A DNA stretch of 64,000 nt from Pezicula radicicola (GCA_003008705.1 PDUO01000002.1:1816898-1880897); one strand, 5' to 3'; positions 12,108-25,440 are shown, counted from the first letter of the stretch. Notes: generated from the sequence alone by a model not told the origin. Numbers and translations: made by a program.

Positions 12108-12788
12108 TGGTATCGTGGGGTGTAGGTATCAGATCAGGAGCGAATGACTGTAGTCGCGCAATGTACAACGAGAGAGCGTGTGTTTAAAAAAGGTATTGAC
12201 TATATTTTCCACAACATGTTCGCGACCATGCTTAGGTTGCAAAATAGGCTGGAGACTTTGAATTGATGTCGTTCGAGGTCGTTGAGTCCCTGACTGATGC
12301 TCAAACACTTTCAATCGAAGCTTTGTCTATTTTTAGCCGCGGCATGATGTAAGGCACGTGGTTAGGGATGACCCCAAGGACGCTTTCGAAATTAAGACTT
12401 CAAGTGATATTATCGAATAGATTTAGTCTCTTCTACCTATGTTTTCTTGAATTTAAAGAGTGCATACATGATGATAGTACGGTCACATGCAAGGCCCCGC
12501 ATACAATGTTCACACACCAATCAGTAGACTCAGGCACTCGTACATTTGTCAAATCTATGTAAGTCCAAGAATACAGGACCGACCCTTTAGAGATTCACAC
12601 CAAAAGCCCCAAGTTCATTATGTTCATCCTCCGTTCCCGGGAATCCATAAAAACGCCCATCGCACAACCCACGTATCTCATTATACTGAAGCCCCTCGAT
12701 GATCCATCATAAAATACCATCAGCCTGCTCTGTATGTAGATTGAAGCCCTTTGCTTGGCAGGCGGCTGAAGTGCAGTGTACGGTTCGA
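12108..12788. other. Intergenic region between Mid1-like and Yop1 genes
   Basis: No gene found. It holds the 5' flank of the Mid1-like gene and the 3' flank of Yop1. The short open frames on both strands have no recognisable content. Confidence 0.6.
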
Positions 12789-13607
12789 TTACAAGGTCTT
12801 GTCTGAGGTGGCAGAGTCGACCTTGGCACGAAGGTTGGCAGCAGTAGAACCACCGCCAGAGAAGTAGCGGCCAAAGACTGGCTGAATGAAAGAGCGGAAA
12901 ACGACTTGAGCACCGCTGAGGATTTTATTAGTAGTTGCCTTCAAAAGAGAGCACTTCCGTAAAGCTTACTTGGTAACAGGGAGCGCCAGCCACAGAAGGA
13001 AGATGAACTTGAAGGTGTAGTAGAATGGGAACCAGTAGACAGCGCTGACAAGGCTCTCAAAGACCCTAAGATTGTTTTAGTGCATGCGCGCAACGAAAAG
13101 TTGGGGTATATTTACGTCAGAAAGGCAAAGACGACCCAGTACTGAAACTTGTATTAGTATCGTGTTTATCAGAACCGGAATATGTCCATAACATACTGTA
13201 AGCCATTGGGTATCGTCGGATTTGCCGGCGCTGAACAAAGCCTCCAAGGAGTAGTAACCAGGAATCACAAAGCCGGCAACATTAGTAAGAAGCTGCCCCC
13301 CAATGTTGAAGAAGATGAAAAAGAAATAGGTTGCGAGAACTCCGAGGAAGGCGTAGACTTTGGGGACAGAGGTCTGCTTCTCAAGGTTGTTCAAAGCAGG
13401 GTATTTAGATAGCTAATAGGGCTGTCAGCGAACTGCATTAAGTCTTCCCTACAAATGAGGATGGCCACAGGAGCCAAAAGTGGCTTCCCGCAGATACGCA
13501 TCGTCTGGGACAGATAGGATCGATCGTATTGAGATCGGGTGTGGGTTTCGACCTACCTCTCTATCAATTTGAGCGATATGCCCCTGGGCTTTCTCTTGGA
13601 ATGACAT
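12789..13607 (-). CDS. Yop1/DP1 (REEP5) ER-shaping membrane protein, 171 aa, five exons
   Basis: Rebuilt from exons 13557-13607, 13197-13412, 13116-13141, 12970-13065 and 12789-12915; all phases agree and the total is 516 nt. The protein begins MSFQEKAQGHIAQIDRELSK and contains the TB2/DP1/HVA22 domain: hydrophobic hairpins around KVYAFLGVLATYFFFIFFNI and VAGFVIPGYYSLEAL, then QWLTYWVVFAFLTVFESL. It ends with a C-terminal amphipathic part (PVFGRYFSGGGSTAANLRAK). The family bends ER membranes into tubules together with reticulons and binds Rab GTPases (Yip1/Ypt partners). Exon 3 is only 26 nt. Length and gene shape fit fungal Yop1 (about 170 aa). Identification is firm; exon limits are inferred from splice signals. 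Confidence 0.93.
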
Positions 13608-14734
13608 ATTTAATGTTCGATGTGATGTTGCAGATTTGAAGTAGGATGAGGTTTTTTTTATTAATCGAAGCTTGTGTGTTGCGACGTTGCAAATGGGTTG
13701 GGTTGGTAGATGATTGTGTGGTGAAGGGAGGCTCAGCAGTGTGGGAAGACCACGGTTACTCTAGATGACGTTCCTCTTAAATTTTAGCTTTGAGGGAAAA
13801 TGGTGGGCTATTCCAGATTAGGAAGTAAAATGCTGACATGAGCTCCTCAACATCCGACACTAGTTGGACTGAGATTCGCTGGCAAGCGTTCTATCTTTCT
13901 GATTCACACAGTGACAAGGCTATGGCTGGTATGGTTGTTTTGTTTGTTTTGTTTTGATAACAACACTTCGTGGTTACCAGTATAGAATAGGTATTAAGTC
14001 AACAAACGTTGCCTATAGGCGATTCGGCTGAGATAAAGGAATGAGCCATCTCTTTCCGGCGGAACACCAAGAAGGAAGGAAGTACCCGTACACTTACTGC
14101 TAGCCCTAGTAGTATCTAGTATAATGGCTAGAAGCATGCAAGCTTTCAGCTACGGTATCATACATAGCATTGCTGCATGAACGACATGAAAGTTAGCTCT
14201 CTGGACGCGCAGCAAGGTCAGTTTGCAAGCAGCTAGAATGGAGAAACAATCAGTACAGTGAGTCTCGAGCCACAATTCGAAATAGCTTTAATTTGCATTA
14301 CTGAAAAGTCGTATTCCTTCATACATCTGTTCTTTTTCTCTCCTACCTAAGGTGTTTAAAATCTCTAGCAAGCTCGACACTAATAAAACAGTAAACTGTT
14401 TCCGTGCCATGAAGAAATACGCTGGTGTTGCTTGCTTAGTAACCCAATCTCTCGCTAGTGCTCTTCTGTTGTCTAGCCACTAAGCGGTTTCCCTTTGTTT
14501 ATCGAGATATTTACAAATGCTTTTTTGATCAATTCGAGGCGACGACAACCCCAAGGACGACCGCAGGAACCGATACTAACCCCAACCAGTGGCTCATGGA
14601 CAGATGACATACCTCTCTCGACACGCAAAACCATCACGAACACCGTCTTAAGTTCTCCCGACGCCGTCAGGGTTAGCCCCAGCCACTCAAAACATTCGTC
14701 GCCATCGCGAACGACTCGGCTTCTACCAAGCTGC
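13608..14734. other. Divergent intergenic region between Yop1 and RFX genes
   Basis: About 1.1 kb containing both promoters. A frame is open upstream of the RFX start (from about 14495) but has no ATG before 14735, so I treat it as leader sequence. Confidence 0.6.
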
Positions 14735-17325
14735 ATGCCATCTATGGGTAAGACACCATTTCTACTCATTCTTCTCGTACTACTGTTGTGGCTGCAATGC
14801 TTCTTAAAGGTCAGTATTTGCTAAGACTTCGCAGATCACCCACCTGGAGAAAAGCCCACGAGGGCTCGGTCTCGCTCGAATACCGCACAATCCGTCAAGA
14901 CAAGGAAACGGCCTCGATCACGGGGCTCTACAGCCAGCATTAACAGTGGTATAACGCAGCCTCTGTTGGAACAACAAATGGTGAGCCAGGAAGATTACCA
15001 AAAGCGATGGTATGAGCAGGATCCGAATGCGCGAAACAGGTTCGATAGTGTTAGCCATCAAATGACGGCTGAAGATATGGTTATTCAATCAGCCGCCCAG
15101 CTTCAGAATCCCCTCGAATATAAAATAGATCCTTCACTGGGCGCGCCACAAAATCAGGGTCAGCAATATCATGACACCCAGTACAGGCTCGAGAACGGCC
15201 ATCATCCAATTCCCGCGGAGGTTTATGGAGGAAATTTCGGAGAAGGAGACAGTCAGATGTTGGACCGTAGTGACGAGCAGGAAGATGTGGACTCAGTGGT
15301 AGGAGCTGGTGGGCCCGCAAAAAAAGTGTCCAAAGCGAGCGCGCAAAATGAGCTAGAGATGAAGCAACTTTTCCAATCAAACAAACACCGAAGCTTGCCA
15401 GAAGTTGCAACCGAGTTACACGGAAACGAGAGAGGTCCACAATCCGAAAGGCAGCGACAAGTATTTGCTATGATATGGTAAGTTCGGCGTGAACTTAACC
15501 CCTGCGCAGAGGCTCACTTTATGACAGGATTTCTCAAGTATGCGGCAAAGGGACTGGATCTGTGCCCAGAGGTCGTGTATATGCAAACTACGTATCAAGG
15601 TGTGCTACAGAGCGAGTCACTGTCTTGAATCCCGCCTCGTTTGGTAAGCTTGTCCGAGTTCTTTTTCCAGGACTAAAGACTAGGCGACTTGGAATCCGTG
15701 GTGAATCGAAATATCACTATGTCAACTTCAGTCTCAAGGATGATCAACCAGAGGTCAACGAATCTCAACACAGTCATCAAATCCAGAGTTTTAACGAAAC
15801 GCCCAGTTTTGCCGCCCAGAGTTTCAACCAGAGTATACAATCACAATTTCCTATAGATAGAGCTACATTCCCCTCGCCGGCAATCCCGCAGGCGCAAGAG
15901 CCGCCAGCCGAGCGTTTTCAAGGCTTTATCAGACCGCATAGTTTGTACAATCAACCCGATATCCGTGGTATAGATCAACTAGATTCCACGGCCAACAAGA
16001 TGCCACAACGTCTCCAATTTGCTGCTCCAAGCGAACCTTCTAACCTGGGACATGAACCTATTGCACTACCGAAGATTGAGCCATTTCTTCCAATTGGTAC
16101 AGATCAAGACTCTGCTTCAGCTCTGGTGGCACTTTACCGGTCTCATTGTACTTCGCTCGTCGAGTGCATGAGGTACTGTAAGGAGAAGACCTTCTTCCAC
16201 TTGTTCACCTCTTTTCATGGAACTCTCACAATGCCCGTTCAGAAACTATTCGCCAATCCAAGCCTGGCGCCTTGGATCGAGCAATGTGACTTTGTCATGT
16301 ACCAGAAGATGATGCGTGTCGTAGCGCCGTTAACGCTTCAGGTTGCACCAAAGCCTGTCTTAGATACCCTGCGTAACATTTCCGAGCGTCTCGTCTCGCA
16401 TATTCGAAATGCATTCCAAGGCCAGCCAAGCCATGTTGTAGATGCGAAAGTAGCGCCAGCCACTCTATTTGCTGGGCTGTTGGACCGAGAGTTAAGAGTC
16501 AACTTAACTGCTCATGCAGCTGCAAATATGCTCTCGAATCCCGCCAACCGCGATCAAATGTACGAGGATTGGATTACAATGGTTAGGACTCGGAAAGTTG
16601 CTGAATGTGTACCAACGAGAGGCATGGATGACTTGGTAAATCTGCTTCTCACCGACTTGCGTGATCTCCTCGACCCAATGGCAGTACCCTGGGAGATTGA
16701 GGGTCAGACGCCTTATGGAGAGATGGCACTACGCACTGGTCGGCAGCAACAGGCAAACATCCATGCTGATTCATCTACTGAGAACGTTCTTGATCGCTGG
16801 GTCAATTTCCTCACGTCTCTTCCTGAGAAGTTTCCATACGCAACACATGCCGAAATTGTGTGGTGTGTCCAGAGCGTCGGAACTGCGGTCATGCGGGATC
16901 TTACCATCAATCAAGGCAAAAGTTTTGGGGCTTGGTGGGTGACGAAGTGCTGGATTGATGAGATGATTGCATTTATGGCAGAACAAGGCGGCTTCATGGA
17001 ATACAAATCAAGCCGGTGGAGTAAAAGCGAGACAAGCCACCAGACGAGAGCTAGTCGAGGTGCTAGCCTCCAGAACAGCCGGTATAGCAGTGGGAGTGAT
17101 GATTTTGCTGCCCTAGCTGATGGTCTGTCCAGGCCCATGGATGTTACAAGTCAAGCTGCTATGAATGCTGCTGCTGGGCATGATGACAGTGGCATAGGGA
17201 TGCGGACTCCCGAGGATGACTTTTCATCTATGGGAAAGTTTGAATACAGAGGCGTTCATGCCGCTCATAACCAGATGGTCTCAAACAGTATGGGTCATGC
17301 AGTATCGCATGTCTCAATAGCTTGA
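14735..17325 (+). CDS. RFX-family winged-helix transcription factor, 817 aa
   Basis: Rebuilt from three exons, 14735-14747, 14835-15477 and 15528-17325, with consistent phases. The start MPSMDHPPGEKPTRARSRS is the first in-frame ATG and leads into a basic stretch. The RFX DNA-binding domain (about residues 205-285) spans the second intron: RQRQVFAMIW joins ISQVCGKGTGSVPRGRVYANY, followed by KTRRLGIRGESKYHYVNF, which holds the X-box contact residues. Downstream lies the RFX central region common to fungal members (about residues 370-640). Fungal RFX proteins (Crt1/Rfx1, PcRFX1/CpcR1) control DNA-damage response, growth, conidiation and in some species secondary metabolism; which applies here cannot be read from sequence. 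The first exon codes for only four whole codons, so the 5' end is the least certain part. Confidence 0.88.
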
Positions 17326-18139
17326 GGCTTTACTCGGAGTTATTGGAATTGGAAGGGTCCGGAGTACTATTCTTATTCGCTTTAGGGATTGGTTGACTGA
17401 CGAATTATCACGACTGGAACGACGATACGATGGGTTGTACATGGGCCGGTTCTGGATGTACATTTGGTTTGCCTCTATGACGGCATGGGTACGGCGATGG
17501 GGTCTGTTGTCTATGTTAATCTATTGCTGGCTTAGCTGTTTTGCTGTTGGATTTGCAATTGCTGTTGGAGTAGGATATCCCGAGTTATTTAATGCTAAGC
17601 TCGAGAGCGGGTGGGCAGTGTCGTTCGTGTAATTAGATTCAGTCCGTCGTTACTGAAAAGAGCGTAGCCAGTTGGAAAGTATTCGGCATTGAATCCTCGC
17701 ACTTTGCAACTACTTTCAGTTGCGCCCCTACCGCATTGCAAGGCCTACCTTAATGTACCTACCTATATTCCATTAACCAACCTTCTTTCATGTTATGTAA
17801 GTAGCCAGGCTTGGGCATAGGCCGGAAGAAAACAGAAGATTTTGGTTGTCATTCAGGTGGAACTTGACATGACACGACACGACACAGGCTGCTTGTACAG
17901 GAAAGTGCTGCATGTTGGCAGTTGACAGCATTGTAATCGGGTGACCTGAGCCCCTCTCGGCCCCTCCCCTCAACCCTCAACCCTCGGCCTCGAGCCCCTG
18001 TCCTGTAAGCGATCAGCGCTAAGATAACCTGACCTGACCGCCCGCCGAGCTCGCGATAGAGAGTCATAAAATCTTGAGATGACTCCCAACTTTCAACACC
18101 ACCCACACAATTTTGCTTAGCTGCACAACTCTTTGGAGA
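17326..18139. other. Intergenic region between RFX and aspartate kinase genes
   Basis: No convincing gene. A 79-codon frame at 17393-17632 encodes a hydrophobic stretch but sits where the RFX 3' UTR should be and has no other support. The right end holds the aspartate kinase promoter with two TGACTC half-sites. Confidence 0.6.
18061..18085. promoter_or_regulatory. Paired Gcn4/Cpc1-type half-sites upstream of aspartate kinase
   Basis: GAGTCAT at 18061-18067 (ATGACTC on the other strand) and TGACTC at 18080-18085 lie 55-80 nt before the start codon in inverted orientation. TGACTC(A) is the bZIP Gcn4/CpcA/CPC1 core that drives amino-acid biosynthetic genes under cross-pathway control. HOM3-type genes are classic targets, so function is plausible but unproven. 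Confidence 0.4.
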
Positions 18140-19951
18140 ATGAGCGTAACAGTACTTACCAACGGGCACCATGATGCCTCTTCGATAAGTGATGGGCCAA
18201 TTTGCCAGAATGACAGCAGCAAGAAATGGATTGTGCAAAAATTTGGCGGCACTTCAATAGGCAAGTTTGCGATCAACATCGCAGAGGATATTGTTCGGTA
18301 AGCAATTCCTGCCTTCTGCTGGGTCAAATAAATTGCTGATCATATTATTCTTAGGGCGAATCTTGCAAATAATCGAATTGCCGTTGTTTGTTCTGCGCGG
18401 AGTACTGGAAAGAAAATAGAGGGCACAACAAGCAGGTGAGCATTGCGCTACCCCTCCAGCTTACAATTGCCAATTGAGGTTCACACAGACTTCTTGAGAT
18501 CTTCGGAGTTCTTGAATCGGTCAATACCGTCAAAGATACAGAATCAGTCCACTATGAGAGTCTCACCACCCAATATGAACGATTGGTCCGAGTCATCTGC
18601 GAGGATCATGTTAGCGCCGCAAAATCTCACATTCAAGACCCAGTCATACAAGCCACCCTTGTGAACGAAATTGAGGGCGAATGCAAGTCTATACTAGAAT
18701 ATCGAAGTGTTGTAGCGCACTGGCATTTAGAAATTGACTCAAGGTCGAAGGACCGCATAATCAGCTTTGGGGAGAAACTAAGCTGTCGGTTTGTCGCCGC
18801 ATTGCTGCAAGATCGAGTAAGAAACCACTCTTTTATAAAGATGTACTCTTTGTTAACGGCATATAGGGTGTCGATTCCGAATATGTCGACCTTGCAGACG
18901 TTGTCCACTTCAAGACACCCAAAGGCGTAAACGTTGAGTTCTACCGAGAGTTGACTGCTGCATTGAAAGAAAAAATCTTGGCTTGTGGCAATAAAGTGCC
19001 AGTAATCACAGGATACTTTGGGACTGTTCCAGGCGGTCTTATGGATGGTGAGATTGGACGAGGATATACAGACTTATGCGCGGCTTTAGTTGCTGTTGGT
19101 CTAAAGGCAGAAGAGCTGCAAGTGTGGAAGGAGGTTGATGGTATATTCACGGCAGATCCTACCAAAGTGCCAACAGCAAGGTTATTGCAGACCATAACAC
19201 CGGCGGAAGCAGCAGAGTTGACCTTCTACGGCTCAGAGGTTATACATCACTTGACCATGGATCAAGTTATACATGCCGACCCCCCAATACAGATTCGTAT
19301 TAAGAACGTCAAAAACCCAAGAGGCAATGGTACCATTATTGTACCTGATCCAGTACTTGCATCAGGAACGCTTTCACACTCTCGGAGTGCCAGCCGACTT
19401 AGTTCCTCGAAGGTACCGAAACGGCCTACAGCAGTGACCATTAAGGACAAGATCTCAGTGATAAATGTTCACTCAAATAAACGTTCCATCTCTCACGGAT
19501 TTTTCGCCAAAGTCTTCTCTATTCTAGACCAGCGTCAACTCTCTGTCGATCTCATTTCGACCTCAGAGGTTCACGTCTCCCTAGCCATCCACTCAGCCAA
19601 TATTTCAGATACAGAACTGCAACAAACGAAAGAAGAACTCGAAGAGTGTGGCGAAGTTAGCATAATTTCTAAGATGGCTATCCTCAGTCTCGTTGGTGCT
19701 GAGATGAAGAACATGGTTGGTATCGCCGGAAAGATGTTTTCAACCCTCGGAGAGCACAATGTAAATATTGAGATGATCTCGCAAGGTATGTCAAAATTAA
19801 TGTTTCCATATTCTATTTACAACAGGTCTTGTTAACTTAAATTGTATAATTAGGCGCAAGCGAAATCAACATATCCTGCGTCATAGATGCATACGAAGCC
19901 ACGAGGGCTATGAACGTACTGCACACGCATCTTTTCACCTTTCTCGAATAG
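18140..19951 (+). CDS. Aspartate kinase (aspartokinase), 527 aa, five exons
   Basis: Catalyses ATP-dependent phosphorylation of L-aspartate, the first step towards threonine, methionine and homoserine. Exons 18140-18297, 18355-18435, 18489-18816, 18867-19785 and 19854-19951 join in phase to 1584 nt, giving 527 residues, the same size as yeast Hom3. Near the N-terminus WIVQKFGGTSIGKFA is the kinase signature (K-F-G-G-T-S). VVCSARSTGKKIEGTTSRLL and the block VPVITGYFGTVPGGLM..GRGYTDLCAA form the rest of the amino-acid-kinase fold. The C-terminal 150 residues hold paired ACT domains (ISVINVHSNKRSISHGFF; MAILSLVGAEMKNMVGIAGK), where threonine feedback acts. Two TGACTC-type sites upstream suggest general amino-acid control. 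Confidence 0.95.
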
Positions 19952-22900
19952 ACCAAAAACAAAAATCCGATCCCGGAAGTTAAACAAGTATTGTGTGGTG
20001 TGAGATTATGATCGGTCTACATTTGGCGTTTTAAGCATTGCAAAAGGAAAGAGGCTGCATTTTCATTTCTGCGGGGCATGGCTCTTATAAAGGCAGGAGT
20101 CCAACTGCAAATAGACAATATGACTTCTCAATAAAAGAATTCACAATATGGTATGCTTGTGCTAGCGCTGAAAGATCAAACCATTTCGCTCTCCCGCCTC
20201 GTCGATTGTGAAGAGCAATCAGTATACATAGCTAGCTGTCCTGCACTGACCCCCATAAACCAATATGTTTGTAATTGAGGATGAAGAGGTTTAAACTCCT
20301 ATCAAAAAGGTAAGCAAAACAATTATTCCAACCAATCCCCTAGTACTTCCTTACCATCTATCCACCAGTTTTGAAATCCTACACCTCAAACAGTCAGGTT
20401 GTCTCAAGCAACACAAGGTAGGATTACAGCTTTTGTAGCATACAAGGGCGGTGGTACTGTACTACAACCGATATTCTTCAAGCGTCCAATCTCTTAAAAT
20501 CTATTCCGCACCTATTCTCTGTCACCTTGTAAAATTGCCCTGGCGATAGTCAACTAAAGATGAGCTGAAGTCATCAAGCTGCTGGACTGAGAACCTGGTT
20601 GTGTAAGTACAGTTACTGTGTTCGGGCATCGGCTCAGACACAATATATGTATGTTTGCTTAGGTATGATCAATAGTGGTTACCTAGCAAAAGCTTCACCA
20701 GTTCCTCAAACCACATTTCGGTTGCATGCCAAAAATAATCTGGTCTGGATTGTGGTTCTAGTCTGAGCCTGGCCAATCTGTAGAGGCCTTTTGATTCTTC
20801 ATGTCCGTTACAATCCAAGAAAACACTAGACACAGTAAGCAAACTTCAAGATCCAGGATTTCGTGCCTCATGAAAGACCTTCCTAATGACGCCAGATAGG
20901 AAGGAATATTTTGACCAAACTCATCCTTTCTCAGTTGTCGGTGGTTTCAACCTTCCGTAGTAGGTCCGAAATGGAAGGATGTTCTTGCTCTAGATTCATG
21001 CTGCCGCACTGGATTTCTCGTTCTCGTATATTCATTTCGTGGAAAACATTGCTTGGAGAAGATGCTCTGGCAATCTGGTTTGTTGTTGACCCTCTTTTGC
21101 AACTCCTTTATTCCAAGTCCTGTCTTTCGCCTCCCTTCCGCTCCCGCTCCACGTTTCTTATTCACACTTTCCGTCCTCCCGTATGCCGTATCACTAAAAA
21201 GGCATGTAGATCATTGCGGAACACATCTAACCTTCGCACTATTGAGGCCAAAGTTCGGTTCCGACGCCACAGCCAATTAAGCTAAAGACCCGTCCTCTTA
21301 CTCAAGGCAGGCGAAACGAAGATTGAGAAACTCGAGGTGCACTGAATGACTGAAGAAAAATGTATGCAGGCTTCCGTTGTCGTTGTTGCAACCGAGGAAC
21401 TCTGGTGCTTTTGCAGCTTGCAGCTCGTTAAAGTACTCCATGCAATTTCAGCAAATACATTCGTACCGGCTGATTCATGCAGAAAGGCGTGAGAAGGAGA
21501 TTGAATGCCAGTTAGACAGAAATTTCTATACCTGCTCTGAAGACAAATACGACTTGGGACGGAGTAGCTTTGTAGTTAAGGCTGACGGATCTCCCGGTGG
21601 ATACGCGAAGCCTTACAGAAACGTAAAGCCAACGATCAACAACAGTCGTTGCAAGAATGCGCCAATTAAGTAGCTAAGCTATGGTGTTAGTCGGTGGATG
21701 GCAAATTGTTACCCCCCGTGATTCTACAAAATAGCATTTTCTAGACTCGAGAGACGAAATGAATGCTGTGCAGTATTTACGGCAAGATACAGCAGGTGGA
21801 TCCTCTTTACATATGCGAGTAGACTGTTGTGCTTTTGTAAGCTGATATTGGCCTCTCAGCCTCCGTAGCACGCAAGACGTTCGATGTAACAATTGCGTGC
21901 CATTGCTGAGTGTGATAATGAAGGACGTTGAAGGGTGGTTTGAAGGCCTCAAATGTTGCTTCATCAAACATGGCAATTGCTCAAAGGATATGCGTGTGTA
22001 GGTTGTCGTCGTCGTCGTCACTGGGGGCAGATCAACTTGCGACCCGTGTACAGTACTAGACGGACGAGGGATGGTGGGGGTTCTTGCAGGGGAAAGGGTC
22101 GCTGTTCGCCGGAGTCCTTTTCTTTTATCATTCCTTCGTATTCCCGTCAGGTCTTATCAGCAAGACTAGTAGGATCACCTTTTACTGGGGCATGAGGTTG
22201 TTTACTGTTTGGTTATCGATTGGAGGGTCGGCGTAGGTGTTTGGAGACTGTGGTCACCTGTAAGACCGTATCACTGTTAGCGTTTGAGTTCAATAATCTA
22301 CTAGACCAACCACCACAATCACATACAAGTAGGAAGTACACTACATGACCATTGATATGCGGGTCGATGATGAAAGATCGCATGGCACCGCAGGGACTTC
22401 ATTCGGTGATGGTGCTGAAGGTGTGACGACAAGGATATTGATACACATCTGCAATCGGTCCCAGCGAAGGGGTTTCGGCGTACAGTATCTGAACGAAATG
22501 GTGTGGTGGCACAGAGGATGGCGTCTCTTGGGGTCCATTTGATGGGTGAGGCAAGGCAGAGAGCAAACGAGCAAGTGGATGAGAGATTTGTCCATGGGTC
22601 AGTACTTCGTAGCAAGTCATGAAAGTGTCAATGACTCGCTATGAGGGACGAGGAGGCTGAGGAGCGTCGATGGAGGGAAGTGGAACTGCAATGTCCTGAG
22701 CCGCCAGATGAAAGATTTCTAGTTTGTGTGCCCCGAGATGGCGACAAGGCGAGGCTCAGCTGGTACTACTGTATCGTGTGCCAGAGCACTGGGAGAGACA
22801 ATAAGGAGCAAAAGCTGAGCTAGCACTCAGAGAAGTAAATGTTCATATCTGTGGGCCCATGTCGATAGTAAGGTAGTAACTTCCACTGGTACTGTATTAT

Positions 22901-23427
22901 TATTGCACCTACTTCGTTCCTCCTTGTCTGTTGGATTCCTGTACAGACAGGCACCGTACGGTAGTGGTCCTGCATACAAGTAGGAGCAATCTCCATCCTT
23001 CTGGTAGCGAGCATCCCTCCTTCTACTCTGTTCTCGCCGCTTGTAGCCCAGTACAGCACATCGGGGACTAGCGGGAAGGACCCTTCGTCTTTCTCACAAC
23101 AAACAACATCTCAACTTTCCTTCCCTCCACATCTTCCTCTTCTCACGTTCTACAACATTCGCATCTACAAACACTTCCGACGGTTCAGTACCTAAGATAT
23201 ACGGGGCCGTGTGTGGGGTAGTAGGCGTTCGGAAGGAGGTGGAATCTATTCTCTTCAATTCATCATACCTTGTCCTGATCAATCGCGTACATATGGGCCT
23301 CCAGCAATGATACGATAATATCCCACAAATATATACCCGCATCGTCTCGTCATCCTGCTGGGCACAGGAACTGTACATTTCTTTCCTCCCATATATTCTA
23401 TCTTCAAGTACATACTTTTCAGCCATC
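19952..23427. other. 3.5-kb gap without a supportable gene
   Basis: Several frames of 70-124 codons are open on both strands (for example 20911-21285), but they overlap one another, lack family features and show no coherent splice structure. The right end is the AzgA promoter and leader. A short (GTC)n run is seen near 22006-22020. Nothing else stands out. Confidence 0.55.
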
Positions 23428-25440
23428 ATGGGATGGGTAAGCCTCGCCTACCAATAGCTGTACGTGAGCAAGTGCTAATGCAACCAACAGGTGGAGAAGA
23501 CGAACATGGCCATGGCCAAGAGTGTTGTTGGCAGACGCTTCAGGTTGGAGTTCTCAGGCCATAGAAATGAGAGGAAGGGTTCGAGATTCCTGACTGAGGT
23601 CAGAGCTGGTATGGCAACATTCTTCGCAATGGCCTACATCATCTCCGTCAATGCGTCGGTAGTTGCTTGTAAGACATGCTCCTAGCTCTCCTTGCTGGTT
23701 TGATGCTAAATTGTAATAGCTACTGGAGGAACCTGCATCTGTACCAACGGGAACAACCCGGAAATCAACGACCCCTTCTGCCTCAATGCTGCATCACCCG
23801 GCTACAACTCCTATGATATTTGTATGCAAGAGGTGAACCGTGATCTCGTAACTGCGACGGCAGCCATCACAGCACTTACAAGCTTCTCTATGGGACTGTT
23901 TGCAAACATGCCTATTGCCTTGGGACCTGGAATGGGTCTCAACGCTTACTTCGCCTATCAAGTCGTCGGTAAACATGGGCAAGGTCTTGTCACGTACCGT
24001 TTGGCATTGACAGCCGTCTTTGTCGAAGGATTGATCTTTGTCGCCTTGTCCATACTCGGGCTACGACAATGGCTTGCTCGAATGATCCCACAGAGTCTGA
24101 AGATCGCTAGCGGTGCTGGAATAGGACTATATCTCGCCCTTATCGGTCTGACCTACAGCGCAGGCATCGGTGCTATTTCAGGCAGTAACAAAGACCCCTT
24201 GGAGCTTGCTGGCTGTGCACTCAAATACTATGATGAAAATACCGGCATGTGCACGATGGGTAGGATGCAGAGTCCAACCATGTGGCTTGGAATCTTTTGC
24301 GGTGGCGTTTTCACAGCTTTCCTCATGATGTACCGCGTCAAAGGTGCCATCATTGCCGGCATCCTCCTCGTTTCTGTCATCTCATGGCCACGCAACACTC
24401 CCGTCACCGTCTTTCCTGATACAGACCTAGGTAATAATGCTTTCCAGTTCTTCAAGAAAGTTGTTTCATTTCAACCTATACAACACGTTCTCGTTGCCCA
24501 GGACTGGAACATAACGGGAGAAAATGCTGGACAATTCGTTGTGGCCCTCGTTACATTTTTGTACGTCGATATCCTTGACTGTACAGGAACTCTCTACTCA
24601 ATGGCACGCTTCTGTGGCGCTATCGATGAAGATACGCAAGACTTTGAAGGAAGCGCAGTTGCATACCTCATCGATGCTTTTGGAATTACCATCGGTTCTC
24701 TTTTCGGTTGCCCGCCGGTTACGGCTTTCATTGAGTCAGGAGCCGGTATTTCAGAGGGTGGGGTTACTGGAATCACTGCATGCGTCACCGGTCTCTGCTT
24801 TTTCTTGTCCCTCTTCCTGGCTCCCATTTTCGCATCGATACCCGTCTGGGCAACCGGTTGCACTCTTGTCCTCGTTGGAGCTATGATGGCACGAGCTTGC
24901 ACGGATATCAACTGGCGATATATCGGAGATTCCGTACCCGCTTTCCTCACCCTCGCTGTGATGCCATTTACATTTTCGATTGCCTATGGTCTTATTGCGG
25001 GCATTGTCTCCTATATTATTCTAAATACCGGAGCTTGGGTCGTCCTAAAACTCAGCAGCGGACGAATAGTTCCATACGACTATGAACAAAAGGATTACTG
25101 GACATGGAAAGTTCGAGGAGGTCTACTCCCTGGCTGGCTGAAGCGTTTAGCACGCGGCAAGAAAGACTTCTGGCGTGACTGGGACTTTGACGCCGAAGAA
25201 CTTGGCAGCCGAGACTCCTATGGCCTTGGTATAAAGAAACGAGATAGCACTGCTAAACGTGGAAGTGCCATTAGCTCTGCAGGTATTGACCCAGGACATG
25301 CAATGACGGGCGATAGAACTTGGGAGATGCCTGTCATGACCTCTATTGCCGGTCTAGGCAACCCAACTAACGCAGCTTCGGCTATGAGTGGACCTACTAT
25401 TATGTCAGGACGAAGAAGAAATCCAAGTTTTAGCTCTTAA
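23428..25440 (+). CDS. AzgA-type adenine/guanine/hypoxanthine permease, 635 aa
   Basis: Rebuilt from exons 23428-23436 (only MGW), 23491-23668 and 23720-25440, all in phase. It is a multi-pass plasma-membrane H+/purine symporter of the AzgA branch of the nucleobase-ascorbate/xanthine superfamily. Hallmarks are FLTEVRAGMATFFAMAYIISVNA at the first helix, MGLFANMPIALGPGMGLNAYF, the substrate-site block FLYVDILDCTGTLYSMARFCG, and GCPPVTAFIESGAGISEGGVTG. About 12-14 hydrophobic helices are visible, followed by a hydrophilic tail of about 110 residues carrying Ser-rich phosphorylatable segments. The tiny 9-nt first coding exon is unusual, but the splice signals (GTAAG, CAACAG) and the in-frame join support it. 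The gene would feed purines to catabolism; urate oxidase lies in the same window at 62 kb. Confidence 0.93.

Noticed and set aside
17393..17632. 79-codon frame with a hydrophobic stretch after the RFX gene
   Set aside because: It lies in the expected 3' UTR, with no domain, no signal peptide and no independent promoter evidence.
19960..20030. Sequence after aspartate kinase that loosely recalls part of 5S rRNA (GATCCCGGAAGTTAAACAAG)
   Set aside because: Only a short piece is similar; the complementary ends and internal promoter boxes of a 5S gene are not seen.
20911..21285. 124-codon frame in the gap between aspartate kinase and AzgA
   Set aside because: Overlaps other equally long frames; residue content looks random (many Ser/Arg/Phe clusters), and no family features appear.
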